Source of the DNA: a virus
Reading direction: 5' to 3' (one strand)
IMG/VR virus record: IMGVR_UViG_3300023440_000018
Coordinates: 1-28,385 of that record
Length of the DNA stretch: 28,385 nucleotides
In this document: piece after piece, positions 8,215 through 16,826 of the stretch
How the letters are laid out: the number at the start of each line of letters is the position of its first letter
How positions within the stretch are numbered: position 1 is the first letter of the stretch
Notes under the pieces: model-generated
Seen by the model: the letters and a program-made list of their open reading frames with translations, nothing else
What the model was told of the DNA's origin: nothing
Database searches by the model: none
Program-made: the position numbers and the translations under genes

Positions 8215-9479
8215 AACAGCTCTCTCACGCCCAAGGAAGCTAAAAAGTTTTTATTTGCAGAAAGAGAAGTTACTGCGAGTATAAGTTCATCAGGGCTACC
8301 CGAGATAGAAGACCCGATTCTTAAAGTAGTTTCAAGGATATCCCTAGTAGCTCGGGCCTGATCAGAAACATAGCCGCTTACAACTAAAGTCCCATCGGCT
8401 GTAATAACTTGAGTCCCATCTCCATAAGCAATTTGCAAAGCACTGTTGGTTGCGTCGGTATATGTTAAAGTTCCACTAACGGTGGGATTTAAATGTAAAG
8501 ACCACCTAAAATCACCTCGATCAATGTTTAATATGCTGAAGGACTCAGGATTAACCGTTGTATCAAGATGCGTCGATTTAAGACGTAACCCAATTAAAGC
8601 GTAGGTAGTATTTGCAGCTGCGGCGTTTGCAACTGTAGAGCCCATGTCAAAAGACTTCAAAACACCGAGCGGCTCAGCCCCTCCTTCGCTAATTACTGAA
8701 GAGCAGATATGCATAAGTTGGCCTGAAGCCGTGCCACTAGACTCGATGCTATATCTTAAAGGATGATTAGGTGTCGCAGTATATACACTAGAAAATCCAT
8801 TGTTTGCATGCTTAAAAGTGTGTACATAGTGAATTGTTTGATCAATAATAAACCCAACTCTCACATCACCGACACCTAGCCACTCGTAATCTATAACTAG
8901 AATCTGAGCTGAATTTAACGACAGGGTGAGGCCGCTAGGCCCCGTACCGTCAAGTTTATCAATATTCCAATTGGCTTGAGAAACAGACTCAGTAATAGCT
9001 CCGTTTTTACAAATATTCCAGCTAAGAGTAGAACCTACTTCAAAAAAGATACCATTATTGGGGGTTAAAAAGTTGGTCCCCGTACCGTCAAAGCACCCAA
9101 TACGACTAGTGACACCAGCCACTTGTGGGGCATAAAATGTCATAAAAATCAACTGAGACTTACCCGGCTGATAATTAAACCGCTGACGGGTTTGTCGAAT
9201 AGCAAAATCAGAAGCTGAGGCTGTTACGGCTAAAGTAGTTGCCGATTCAGCAGAATTATAGGTGCTCGTCGCACTTCCGCCCAGGGATTCATCCCAAAAA
9301 AGAGGGAGATTCTCATTCAGTTGTTTACTGTCAAAAATTGACAATGGAGCACTGATGCGCAGGCGCGCAAACGCATCTAAACTCGGGCCTTTGAAAGCGA
9401 CAGGCAGCGCGCCCCAGCTCGTCTGATTCCAAGGGTTGCCGCTAGCGTCATGGAGATTTACGTTGCGCACTCGAGACAT
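8211..9479 (-). CDS. Virion structural protein with AFARLRIS...IFDSKQ signature
   Basis: A 422-aa beta-rich protein. Its N-terminal segment (about residues 30-55, SLDAFARLRISAPLSIFDSK) resembles a signature I recall from virion proteins of many marine and myovirus-type phages (DAFGRLRxSxPxxLFDSQ). The rest is Ser/Thr/Gly-rich, typical of a tail or capsid decoration protein. It lies between a possible tail needle and the cupin-SET gene. The start at 9479 is preferred because its ATG overlaps the upstream stop as TAATG with GGGTGGGA just upstream; an in-frame GTG lies nine bases earlier. The exact place in the virion is unknown. Confidence 0.6.
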   Translation of the reverse strand: MSRVRNVNLHDASGNPWNQTSWGALPVAFKGPSLDAFARLRISAPLSIFDSKQLNENLPLFWDESLGGSATSTYNSAESATTLAVTASASDFAIRQTRQRFNYQPGKSQLIFMTFYAPQVAGVTSRIGCFDGTGTNFLTPNNGIFFEVGSTLSWNICKNGAITESVSQANWNIDKLDGTGPSGLTLSLNSAQILVIDYEWLGVGDVRVGFIIDQTIHYVHTFKHANNGFSSVYTATPNHPLRYSIESSGTASGQLMHICSSVISEGGAEPLGVLKSFDMGSTVANAAAANTTYALIGLRLKSTHLDTTVNPESFSILNIDRGDFRWSLHLNPTVSGTLTYTDATNSALQIAYGDGTQVITADGTLVVSGYVSDQARATRDILETTLRIGSSISGSPDELILAVTSLSANKNFLASLGVRELL

Positions 9480-9910
9480 TATTCCCACCCAAAAGTGGAG
9501 TTAAAGGTTATAATAAAAACCTCACCGTCGGCTAAATATTCAGAAGAGTTACTTCCAAACAGTTTCTCGGTTCCATACGGGTTCAACCAAACTTTATTAC
9601 CAGAAGACCCCGCATTTATTAATCGATATTGACGACCATCTACTCCAGGCCTAAGATTAGCTGTTATATCCCCAGCTGAAGTGTCAAAGAAAATGACCTC
9701 ATCTGTATCTTTAATTTCGTAAGGACTCGCTGAAATTATTGCTACATTTTTCAGGCTGTCCTGCTTTGTATCAACTTCATTTGCAAGAGTGGTCAAAGAC
9801 TCAATAAGCGCTAAGTAGTCTTCAACCATAGGGTCAGGCCAATTTGTTAGGGCCTTAATATCTTCAGCGTGGAGTATTAATCCACGTAATTTTGCTGCAG
9901 TGCTAGTCAT
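9479..9910 (-). CDS. Virion protein, possible tail-needle analog
   Basis: A 143-aa protein encoded directly after the gp10-like hub gene, the slot occupied by the tail needle gene (gp26) in P22. Residues 25-55 (MVEDYLALIESLTTLANEVDT...) read as an amphipathic helix or coiled coil. Residues 60-143 are beta-rich with conserved-looking Gly, Asn and aromatic residues (GRQYRLINAGSSGNKVWLNP), which would suit a small trimeric knob. It is much shorter than P22 gp26 (233 aa) and I see no clear sequence match, so the needle role is inference from position and architecture. It overlaps the upstream gene by 8 bases. Confidence 0.5.
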   Translation of the reverse strand: MTSTAAKLRGLILHAEDIKALTNWPDPMVEDYLALIESLTTLANEVDTKQDSLKNVAIISASPYEIKDTDEVIFFDTSAGDITANLRPGVDGRQYRLINAGSSGNKVWLNPYGTEKLFGSNSSEYLADGEVFIITFNSTFGWE

Positions 9911-11312
9911 AGGTTATAAAGCCTCGAGCAAAAGCGACACGAGCATCAGAGATGCCTCGAAACTTGAAACCCACCCAGTTATTCACATAACCGAGTCTGC
10001 GTAGAATAAAACGCTTATTATACTCATTCGGTGCTCCATATGAAGCCCAAAATTCTTTACTATAGGTTCTACCATCCTTAGTCATAGAAAATGCAACTGT
10101 GACTTCACCATCGCTTGTATAGTCACCAGAAATAGTTTCAAGTTCCAGCTCATTTATAGAAGCTGTCTCTAAAGCAAGAAACGGAGAGTACAAAATCCAT
10201 TCAACTTTATTTCCGTACTGTGTGGCTTTAGAGAGGTCAAGTTTTCCAATATTGGTGTTCTGTTTATCCCCAACAATAAAAGCAGAAAACCGGGGATCGT
10301 AAACACCATTAATAGCCCGATAAGGAGTATTCCCCTGAATATCAGATTTAAGCTTAAACCAAGCTACTTCAGGTGAATATTTAACTGCAATATCTGGACG
10401 AAAGCAAAGAACCTCATTTGGTAGATGAATAATTACAAGAGAAGAATTCTCAAATTCCCAAGTCTCCATGCGGACGTTCTTAAAATCTGCATCGGAGTAC
10501 TGTGCAAGAAGCTTATCAATTTCCCTAGTTGAGATTTTTTGAGTCTGTCCAGCACTCAGTACGTGCACTCCAAGAGTTTCATTCTTTCGGCTACCAATAA
10601 AATACCAATGCCCGTGAACCTCACATTTACAAAGAGAAGAAATAATACCAATTTTAAGCCCTCTAGAATTGACACGCTGAAAGGCAAAATTATCTGCCGC
10701 AACGTCAATAAAATACTCAATAGAATATCGACCAAAAACAACTATTTTATTATCTTGAGTTTTAACCACCGCTAAAGATGGATCCGGCATAAACTCGGCA
10801 GTGGCAAATTTCAGAGGGTCAATACTACTTTCATCTGTTAAATCAGTATGATAAATATATTCTCCGTCTGTGAGAAAATAATACCCATCAATCCAAGTAG
10901 CGTCATACGGAGAACCTAGATCCGGGTCTGTGACTTGTCTGAAACCGTTGGTCCGGTCATAAAGATACATGTTGCCTTCAGCAATAATACACTGTGTATT
11001 AAAACTGTAAGGCATAACTACTTGATTAGTTCCAGGAATTGTTCCTAACTTAGTAACAGACCCATCAGACAAAACCTCAACAAAATCTGTACCAGTAACG
11101 CGGAATTGTGTAGACAACCGTTCGTTATAAACAGCACCCCTGTCGGTACCATACCCCGTAGCCACCTGGGTTAACCCAGGGAACGAAATATAGTAGCCTG
11201 GAGTGTCGAGAATATTATGCAAAATAGGCATCATATTCTCAGGGAGATTATCACGGTAGTCAACATTCTCCACCGCGTCTCCTTTTAATAAACTAAATGG
11301 CTGTCTAGGCAT
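9903..11312 (-). CDS. Tail hub / packaged-DNA stabilisation protein, P22 gp10-like
   Basis: A 469-aa protein, close to P22 gp10 in length and recognisably similar along it: the start MPRQPFSLLKGDAVENVDYRDNLPENMMP, the FPGL segment, RGAVYNERLSTQFRV, FGRYSIEYF, SLVIIHLPNEVLC, and the end WVGFKFRGISDARVAF. In P22, gp10 forms the hexameric hub that binds the gp4 ring below the portal, closes the filled head, and carries the tailspikes and needle. This fits the P22-type head-binding domains of the two tail proteins here. The start at 11312 has GAGGTGG with good spacing; a start at 11345 would add 11 residues and extend further into the upstream gene. Confidence 0.88.
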   Translation of the reverse strand: MPRQPFSLLKGDAVENVDYRDNLPENMMPILHNILDTPGYYISFPGLTQVATGYGTDRGAVYNERLSTQFRVTGTDFVEVLSDGSVTKLGTIPGTNQVVMPYSFNTQCIIAEGNMYLYDRTNGFRQVTDPDLGSPYDATWIDGYYFLTDGEYIYHTDLTDESSIDPLKFATAEFMPDPSLAVVKTQDNKIVVFGRYSIEYFIDVAADNFAFQRVNSRGLKIGIISSLCKCEVHGHWYFIGSRKNETLGVHVLSAGQTQKISTREIDKLLAQYSDADFKNVRMETWEFENSSLVIIHLPNEVLCFRPDIAVKYSPEVAWFKLKSDIQGNTPYRAINGVYDPRFSAFIVGDKQNTNIGKLDLSKATQYGNKVEWILYSPFLALETASINELELETISGDYTSDGEVTVAFSMTKDGRTYSKEFWASYGAPNEYNKRFILRRLGYVNNWVGFKFRGISDARVAFARGFITYD

Positions 11313-12003
11313 CGGCCACCTCAAAATTAACTGTGCGAACCTCAACCCGCCCAGAAGAAGTTGTAACGGTTATTTTAACAGACCGGTAAGCTGGAGTACC
11401 TGTAGCCAAAGCCTCAGCTTTAAGCCTGTAATTGACATCAGGAGTGGAAAGAGACTCGGACAGGACAGTGAGTCCGCTATCAGCCTCCAAGGTATAGCTT
11501 GTAAGAGACTCACCGAGCATAAGATAATTATCAAAATGCTCAGTAAAGTCTTTAACTTCTCCCACCACCATACGAATAGCGCTAGCTGGGGCCTCAATAA
11601 CGGTAGAATGAAAATGAGGATACCCATAAACACGCCCGCGAGGTGCACGACTCGGATGGGGAACGGGTTTAACAACTGCAGTAGCTGAAGCGAGCGCAGA
11701 AAGAGTTCCCTGCGCCTCTGCAATCAAAGGTGCAGGGGCTTCTTTTCCATAGTCACTCAATAACAAGACAGCAAGGTTGGCCTTGAATGCAGCAACATGT
11801 TCTCTCGGGATATTGTGAGGAGTGCTGGGGTTTGGGCTGTCTTCAAAGGCATACCCCACCCGCATATTGCGGCTTTCCCAATGAGCCGCCATGTCCTCTA
11901 ATTTCTCAAGCGCTAATTTGACGTCATCGGCTGTTGGTTGTACTGTGAGACCAGAAATTCTCGCCCGAGAAAAAGCCGCATTAACAAGGTCACCTTTAGT
12001 CAT
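11305..12003 (-). CDS. Tail accessory factor, P22 gp4-like, with extra C-terminal Ig-like domain
   Basis: A 232-aa protein. Residues 1-145 resemble P22 gp4, the ring that attaches to the portal and starts tail assembly: TKGDLVNAAF at the start, a helical ALEKLEDMAAHWESRNMRVGYAF segment, then LLSDYGKEAPAPLIAEA and PHPSRAPRGRG. P22 gp4 is 166 aa. Here about 85 extra residues form a beta-rich unit (FDNYLMLGESLTSYTLEADS ... VKITVTTSSGRVEVRTVNFEV) resembling a small Ig-like domain that I recall from many phage virion proteins (LxxGExI ... ITTSxGRxxxRTxxxxV). It overlaps the gp10-like gene by 8 bases and follows the 51-aa gene by 3 bases. Confidence 0.82.
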   Translation of the reverse strand: MTKGDLVNAAFSRARISGLTVQPTADDVKLALEKLEDMAAHWESRNMRVGYAFEDSPNPSTPHNIPREHVAAFKANLAVLLLSDYGKEAPAPLIAEAQGTLSALASATAVVKPVPHPSRAPRGRVYGYPHFHSTVIEAPASAIRMVVGEVKDFTEHFDNYLMLGESLTSYTLEADSGLTVLSESLSTPDVNYRLKAEALATGTPAYRSVKITVTTSSGRVEVRTVNFEVADA

Positions 12004-12006
12004 TGC

Positions 12007-12162
12007 TTATCCCTTGCTTTTGGACTTGGGTTTCGCCGAAGCCTTTTCTTTGGCTTTGGCAGCTTCTTCGCGAGTGAAGCAATATCCCTGCTTCAGCTTA
12101 GCTTGAACATCACAAGCCTCTACAAGAATCTCTTCATCGCCTTTGTACATGAAAGTTGCCAT
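12007..12162 (-). CDS. 51-aa basic protein between coat and tail genes
   Basis: A small frame from ATG 12162 (AGAGGTGA about 5 bases upstream) to TAA at 12007-12009 encodes MATFMYKGDEEILVEACDVQ and on to a C-terminus rich in Lys, Ala and Ser (KAKEKASAKPKSKSKG). The middle, LKQGYCFTREEA, resembles the 'KGWfxTkeEA' type motif often seen in tiny phage head-tail genes. It follows the hairpin behind the coat gene and precedes the gp4-like gene by 3 bases. Function unknown; a minor virion or assembly protein is plausible. Confidence 0.62.
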   Translation of the reverse strand: MATFMYKGDEEILVEACDVQAKLKQGYCFTREEAAKAKEKASAKPKSKSKG

Positions 12163-12184
12163 AGCTTCACCTCTTTGAAAAGTA

Positions 12185-12215
12185 GCTGCTGAGGGCTGTG
12201 GCGACCCTCAGCAGC
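12185..12215 (-). terminator. Hairpin behind the coat gene, probable partial terminator
   Basis: A perfect 11-bp inverted repeat (GCTGCTGAGGG / CCCTCAGCAGC) with a 9-base loop lies 22 bases past the coat stop on the leftward strand. It is followed by TACTTTTC, a weak U-tract. It could end part of the coat transcript or protect its 3' end, lowering expression of the tail genes relative to coat. Confidence 0.6.
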
Positions 12216-12237
12216 CTAATGCGGCCCGCCTAGGCCG

Positions 12238-13500
12238 TTAGAACGTCACAGCAACCCCGGCGGCCTGGGGATTCGCCATGGTAATCCCGTACCAAGTGAA
12301 GATACGGTACCGGAAGGACAACGTGGCGATGTCACCGTCGTAGACCATGTACAAGGTCTGGCCATTAGACATGGTGTCAGTGATGACTTTCATGCCGTCA
12401 TACTGCTGGAACAGCTGAGCCGGAATAGTGCCACCAAGAACCAGGATGGCATCGCGGTCCCAGAACAGGTTCACTTTGGCCGAGGCGTCGGTATTCAGCC
12501 GGTTAACCGTGTCGAGGTTCTTGATGGTGGTGTCAACGTTGGCATACGCCTTCTCCAGGGTGGTAAGAGAAGCATCATCCGCAGCAATCGGCTTCGGATA
12601 AATCTGCAGTGTAGTGGCGTCCGGCTTACCGACCACGGTGAAAGTCATCAGCTGGCCAGTTGGAGTCTTGTCAGCGAGGCCAACCGACTGAACAGAGCCG
12701 ATGGTGACCTTATCACCGATGTTGTAACCAGACGAATCAGCAACCGGAATAGAGGCGATGCGGCAGTCGACGTTGGTAACGACGCCAGTTGCAGTATTAA
12801 CCGTACCACCTTCAGGTTTGAACGACTGATTGCCAGTGACCGTAGTGGCCGGGTCAGCGCCGCCCGTGAGGTTCGGCAGGAACGAGCCGGTGTACACGTC
12901 GAACTCGGCAATGTTCTGACCAATCTGACCAGTCTTCCAGGTCGTCTCCGGCCGGCCCTGCAGGGTCTGCCGCGCTGCGAGATCCTGACCGAACTTCAGG
13001 TTATCGCGGTCATTGAGCAGGAAGTAGCGCTGGTTCATGGCGCCCTGCCGCTCGTTCATAATGGCCTGAGCCTGAGCGATGAAGTCGTAGCCGCTAGTCA
13101 CGTTAGACCGATAGAACAGCGAGCCCTGCAGAGCGATGACACTGGCAATCTGCTTGTTCAGTTCAGTAGCCTGCCGAAGACCAGACTGTTTACCACGCCG
13201 CTCCCAATATGAGATGTCACGCAGCTCATCAGCACGCTGCTTAACGAAGTCGTTCTTGGGAGTACCGAGCAGGGCCGGGAAGGCCTCTTCAATGATGTCG
13301 GTTTCCATGCCCGTCAGGTCAAAGCCATCAATGACCGGGGCATGCTGCTGCACATTACGCCAGATGACATTTCCAGCATTCTGCAGCGACGCGGGGTCCG
13401 GCTGCTCGAAATCCGTGAGCGGCAGCAACGACATCTGATGCTCATAAGCTTCCTTCGTGCTCTCAAAAAGAGCCTCAACAACTTTGGTAGTAGTAGCCAT
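12238..13500 (-). CDS. Major capsid (coat) protein, P22 gp5 family
   Basis: A 420-aa protein, nearly the length of P22 gp5 (430 aa), with recognisable blocks along its length: NVIWRNVQQHAPVIDGFDLT near 45-62, a segment matching FFxLRADDLRD (here FVKQRADELRD), NQSFKPEGG, then PKPIAADDASLTTLEKAYANV (P22 has [21 protein letters not shown]), NLFWDRDAI and WYGITMANPQAAGV. It should form the icosahedral shell with an HK97 fold plus the inserted domain typical of P22. It has a strong site (AAGGAGATAACCT) before ATG 13500. The gene is noticeably richer in G+C than its neighbours, and it is isolated by a hairpin downstream, which fits strong expression. Confidence 0.93.
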   Translation of the reverse strand: MATTTKVVEALFESTKEAYEHQMSLLPLTDFEQPDPASLQNAGNVIWRNVQQHAPVIDGFDLTGMETDIIEEAFPALLGTPKNDFVKQRADELRDISYWERRGKQSGLRQATELNKQIASVIALQGSLFYRSNVTSGYDFIAQAQAIMNERQGAMNQRYFLLNDRDNLKFGQDLAARQTLQGRPETTWKTGQIGQNIAEFDVYTGSFLPNLTGGADPATTVTGNQSFKPEGGTVNTATGVVTNVDCRIASIPVADSSGYNIGDKVTIGSVQSVGLADKTPTGQLMTFTVVGKPDATTLQIYPKPIAADDASLTTLEKAYANVDTTIKNLDTVNRLNTDASAKVNLFWDRDAILVLGGTIPAQLFQQYDGMKVITDTMSNGQTLYMVYDGDIATLSFRYRIFTWYGITMANPQAAGVAVTF

Positions 13501-13511
13501 AGGTTATCTCC

Positions 13512-14573
13512 TTAACTCCATGTGGAAGTGTCGATTCCCTCAGCCTTAGCTTGCTTCTTGATGTTGTAGGCGAGCTGAACATCACCCCGTTTGTGAGCCT
13601 CCCTATATTTACGTAGCAAGGCATTACTCTTGGACGAGGGTGAAGCATCACCTTTAACTTCAGTAGCTGGCTTCGGAGCTCGACTAGTTTTAACTGTTTG
13701 CGCGCCATTGATTTTGGCGACAATCTGTCCCAACTGAAACACCGCTTTCAGCCCGGTTCGGTCAGTCGCAAGCAGAGACTTAAACTGCTCACGAGCAGTC
13801 TTATTCCGCCCAAGGTAAAACATAGCTTTTTCCGAGCCCTCGCCAACGATGTTGACGAATTCGTTAAACACGGACTCGCCAGCTCCCGGCAGAACTTCTT
13901 CAATGGCTTCTTTCACTTGGGCATCTGCTTGCTGGTACACTTCTGGGCTTATGCCAGCCTCCTTTACAAGCTTGCTGGCCCGCTCATAGTGGGCGTCAAT
14001 ACTACGAGCGAGTTGTTCTGCACGTTTCTGGGCTTCAAGTTCCTGCTGCTGCTTAGCCAGCGCAACCTTCTGAATGTACTCAAGCTTCTTCTCCTCGTAC
14101 TCGTCAAGCGCTGCCTCAAACTCTTCTTCAGTGTCAAAATCTTCGAGTCGAGGACGCTTAGGCTTCTCAATTTGAGGATCTGCCGAGCCACCAGCTTTCT
14201 GAGCTTTAAGTTCCTCCAGCTCACGTCTGAGGGCTTGAATTTCGTCATCTTTCTCACGAATCTTGCCCTTCAGCTTTTTCTTAATGTGCACTAGCGTAGC
14301 TTCAGGAACACTGCCAGAGGATGTCTGGGAGTCCTCATCAGTGTCCTCTTCATCTTGAAGCCAGAACGGCTTTTCTTCCTCTTCCGAAGAGTTATCGGGA
14401 TTAGAAGTTTCCTTCTCTCCGTCATCAGAGTTATCGTTGTCGTTATCGTTGTTGTCAATGGAAGTGTGCTGATCGGTCCTACTGTCAGAATTTTCGTCCT
14501 TCTCAGCCGGATCAATGGCCACTTCCAGCCCCTCTAACTCTTCAGAACCTAATTCTTTCTTCTCCAGACCCAT
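13512..14573 (-). CDS. Scaffolding protein, P22 gp8-like
   Basis: A 353-aa highly charged protein directly before the coat gene. Residues 1-85 are very acidic and Asp/Glu/Ser/Asn-rich. Residues 90-200 form a long helical, coiled-coil-like region (EKDDEIQALRRELEELKAQK; EEFEAALDEYEEKKLEYIQK). The C-terminus (LLRKYREAHKRGDVQLAYNIKKQAKAEGIDTSTWS) is a short basic helix-loop-helix like the coat-binding end of P22 scaffold. Scaffold directs procapsid assembly and then leaves. P22 gp8 is 303 aa, so this one is longer at the acidic end. AGGAGG precedes the start. Confidence 0.87.
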   Translation of the reverse strand: MGLEKKELGSEELEGLEVAIDPAEKDENSDSRTDQHTSIDNNDNDNDNSDDGEKETSNPDNSSEEEEKPFWLQDEEDTDEDSQTSSGSVPEATLVHIKKKLKGKIREKDDEIQALRRELEELKAQKAGGSADPQIEKPKRPRLEDFDTEEEFEAALDEYEEKKLEYIQKVALAKQQQELEAQKRAEQLARSIDAHYERASKLVKEAGISPEVYQQADAQVKEAIEEVLPGAGESVFNEFVNIVGEGSEKAMFYLGRNKTAREQFKSLLATDRTGLKAVFQLGQIVAKINGAQTVKTSRAPKPATEVKGDASPSSKSNALLRKYREAHKRGDVQLAYNIKKQAKAEGIDTSTWS

Positions 14574-14585
14574 ATCAACCTCCTC

Positions 14586-14675
14586 CGGGGTTGCCCCGTT
14601 ATTACCTGCTAAGCCGCAGGCTGGCTTTTGCGTTTGTCACAGTTCGCCTCTGCTTATCCAGTGAGGCCCCACTGG
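14586..14675 (-). promoter_or_regulatory. Structured untranslated leader before the scaffold gene
   Basis: The 120-base gap between portal and scaffold holds three short inverted repeats on the leftward strand: CCAGTG-6-CACTGG (14658-14675), AAGCC-7-GGCTT (14611-14627) and CGGGG-3-CCCCG (14586-14598). The last sits immediately upstream of the scaffold ribosome site. Most other junctions in this operon overlap, so this spacer stands out. It may tune scaffold translation or mark an RNA processing point. Confidence 0.45.
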
Positions 14676-14693
14676 CAGGGTTTGGCACTACGC

Positions 14694-16826
14694 CTATCCA
14701 TTTACAATCCTAAGAAGCTCCTCAGTACTCATGTTGCGAATATCTTGGAGCTGTTTAGCTTTTAACTGGTTGTCCAAGAACTTACCAAAGGTATCAATTC
14801 GTTTATAATCGATATCCGCTCCAGCTTCCTGAGCGTCAATCTGAGTAGCAATACGCTTGGTCTCCGCATCAAAGCCCTGAATCTGAAGCTTACCTTGATC
14901 AGTGGCCACTTTAGCCTGGGCCAGGAAAGCTTTAATTTCAGCTTCCTTATTCTGCGCCTGGCCTTTAAGAAGCTCAGCCTGAGCAAGAAGCATTTCAGCA
15001 CTAGGTTGCTGATTCTGAGCCGCCTGCTCCAACATAGCTTGCTCCTCAGGTGTCTCAGGCTGCTTGACACCAAGAAGAATAAGTTGTTTGTTAGCGTACT
15101 TACGAACGTCATCAAAATCAATTCCATCCATAAGACGCAAAGCTTTAAGAAGCAGAATATTGCGTAGAGGATCGCCGGCAGGCAAGGACTGGATCATAGT
15201 CTCAAGCCGTGCAAGAGTCTGCTCTTTTTGCGAAGAATAATTCGCAGAAATGCGGCTATAGACTCGGAATTCCGCATTACGCAGGTCTCGTAAAGTTTTT
15301 ATCTCACCAGTCTCAGGATCAAGAACAGTCTCTAACAATTGAACTTGACGGCGAGTGCCATCAGGAGCCTCGATAACTACTTTACGAGGGACATCATAAA
15401 TTTCAGCCGCCATTGACGCATAAATTTCACCATCACGACGAATTGCATGCTTTCGATGTTCTTGGTAGACCATCGACTGCATATCAATTCGCGCTTGAAC
15501 AGCCAAAACTGCTCGCCCAGAAGTTTCTGGGTCCGCAATAGACTGCGGTAACCCGGGATTGGCGACATCTTCAATTGCCTGACGAGTCAATTCAATAACT
15601 GAAGCAAGAGCTGGCGGGATATTGGGTGCCGGCATTGTATTAACCGGGCCAAACGGTAGCTCTGTGCCATCAGGAGCCCGTCGGTTCTGAAGTAGGTACG
15701 GATAATTATTGTCCGCGCCTGTCTCAGAATACATGTCTTCAAACCCGGCAACTTGCTCAGGCAAGAAGATAGGCTTCTCCCGCGGAGAACGTGAAGCAAT
15801 GTCAGCTAAGAACGAAAGCTGGAAATTGCGTAAACGCTGGGGGTCCTTAGCAAGACGCGTGATTCCTTCGTAATGTTCTTCGCCTTCAATGACTGCCCGC
15901 TCACCATACTCAGGAACAATCGGAATATGCTCTCCAGGAATTGTATCAATCTTGAGAATGCGTTCTCCGGAGCACAAATATTTGTAAACTCGAGTGCGAG
16001 TAACCTCCTTTTCATTAATAATAGAATACCCGCTGTCAATAAGATCATCCATAACACCTTCGAGAGCCGACTCATAGACAACCGTAGTTTGTCCGAGAAA
16101 ATTCTCAAAGGTAATGATCTTATCCTTTTCTTCTACTTTATAATAAAATTCACTAATATAAATTTTCTCGGCTTTACCTTGGATCCAAGGAAATACATAC
16201 GAGCGCTCAGGAGTCTTAAAAGACTCCATAGTAAACTCATAATCGTCTTCACCTGTCAAGTTTTTAACAAGCTCTTCATAGGCCTCTTTAGAAAAAGCTG
16301 TTAAAACTGAACAGTATTTAGCATCTGACTTATCAAGAAGCTGTGCATTAGGATCAAAGAAAACCGTGTTGTTGGCCTCAGGAATAGGCTTCCGACGGAT
16401 TACTTGATGAGTTGTACCGTCTCTCAAAGACTCGTATTCAGTATAAAGCTTCCAAGCACCAAAACCGCAGACAACACTCTCAGTATCTGCGTTTGCAAAA
16501 GCTTCAATACTGGCATTATGCCGGGCATCAGCCCTATAAAGCCCGTCAAGAACCTCAGCTCCATCCATACGAGATTCGTCAATGGGCTCAAAATCAACTT
16601 GCACAGGGTTAGCAGCTAAGTCTGCAAGAATACTTCGACCTGCTTTCCGTAAAACATCAAACTCGCCACGAAAAGCAAGCTGTGAATCCTCTAAGAGTGC
16701 ACTATCCCATTGAGTGACCCAATAAAACACTAGGTCATCGGCGGCTCTTTCACGAGTTACTTGATTAGCTTGATACGCTTTATCATGTAACTCTTTTATT
16801 TCTTCAAGATCAAGTTTTTTAGACAT
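14694..16826 (-). CDS. Portal protein, P22 gp1 family
   Basis: A 710-aa protein (P22 gp1 is 725 aa) in the expected place between terminase and scaffold. P22-portal-like features: an N-terminal helix with RERAADDLVFYWVTQWDSALLE, RSILADLAANPVQVDFEP, a central core with FDPNAQLLDKSDAKYC and HIPIVPEYGERAVIEGEEHYEG, and a long Gln/Ala-rich helical C-terminus (about 590-700) suited to the barrel that reaches into the capsid. Twelve copies would form the DNA channel at one vertex, dock terminase and then the gp4-like ring. The start overlaps the upstream stop as TAATG. Confidence 0.92.
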   Translation of the reverse strand: MSKKLDLEEIKELHDKAYQANQVTRERAADDLVFYWVTQWDSALLEDSQLAFRGEFDVLRKAGRSILADLAANPVQVDFEPIDESRMDGAEVLDGLYRADARHNASIEAFANADTESVVCGFGAWKLYTEYESLRDGTTHQVIRRKPIPEANNTVFFDPNAQLLDKSDAKYCSVLTAFSKEAYEELVKNLTGEDDYEFTMESFKTPERSYVFPWIQGKAEKIYISEFYYKVEEKDKIITFENFLGQTTVVYESALEGVMDDLIDSGYSIINEKEVTRTRVYKYLCSGERILKIDTIPGEHIPIVPEYGERAVIEGEEHYEGITRLAKDPQRLRNFQLSFLADIASRSPREKPIFLPEQVAGFEDMYSETGADNNYPYLLQNRRAPDGTELPFGPVNTMPAPNIPPALASVIELTRQAIEDVANPGLPQSIADPETSGRAVLAVQARIDMQSMVYQEHRKHAIRRDGEIYASMAAEIYDVPRKVVIEAPDGTRRQVQLLETVLDPETGEIKTLRDLRNAEFRVYSRISANYSSQKEQTLARLETMIQSLPAGDPLRNILLLKALRLMDGIDFDDVRKYANKQLILLGVKQPETPEEQAMLEQAAQNQQPSAEMLLAQAELLKGQAQNKEAEIKAFLAQAKVATDQGKLQIQGFDAETKRIATQIDAQEAGADIDYKRIDTFGKFLDNQLKAKQLQDIRNMSTEELLRIVNG

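Noticed and set aside
13698-14294. 198-codon rightward frame opposite the scaffold gene
   Set aside because: It is antisense to a clear scaffold gene; its length follows from the charged codon pattern of the real gene, and it has no promoter or ribosome site.
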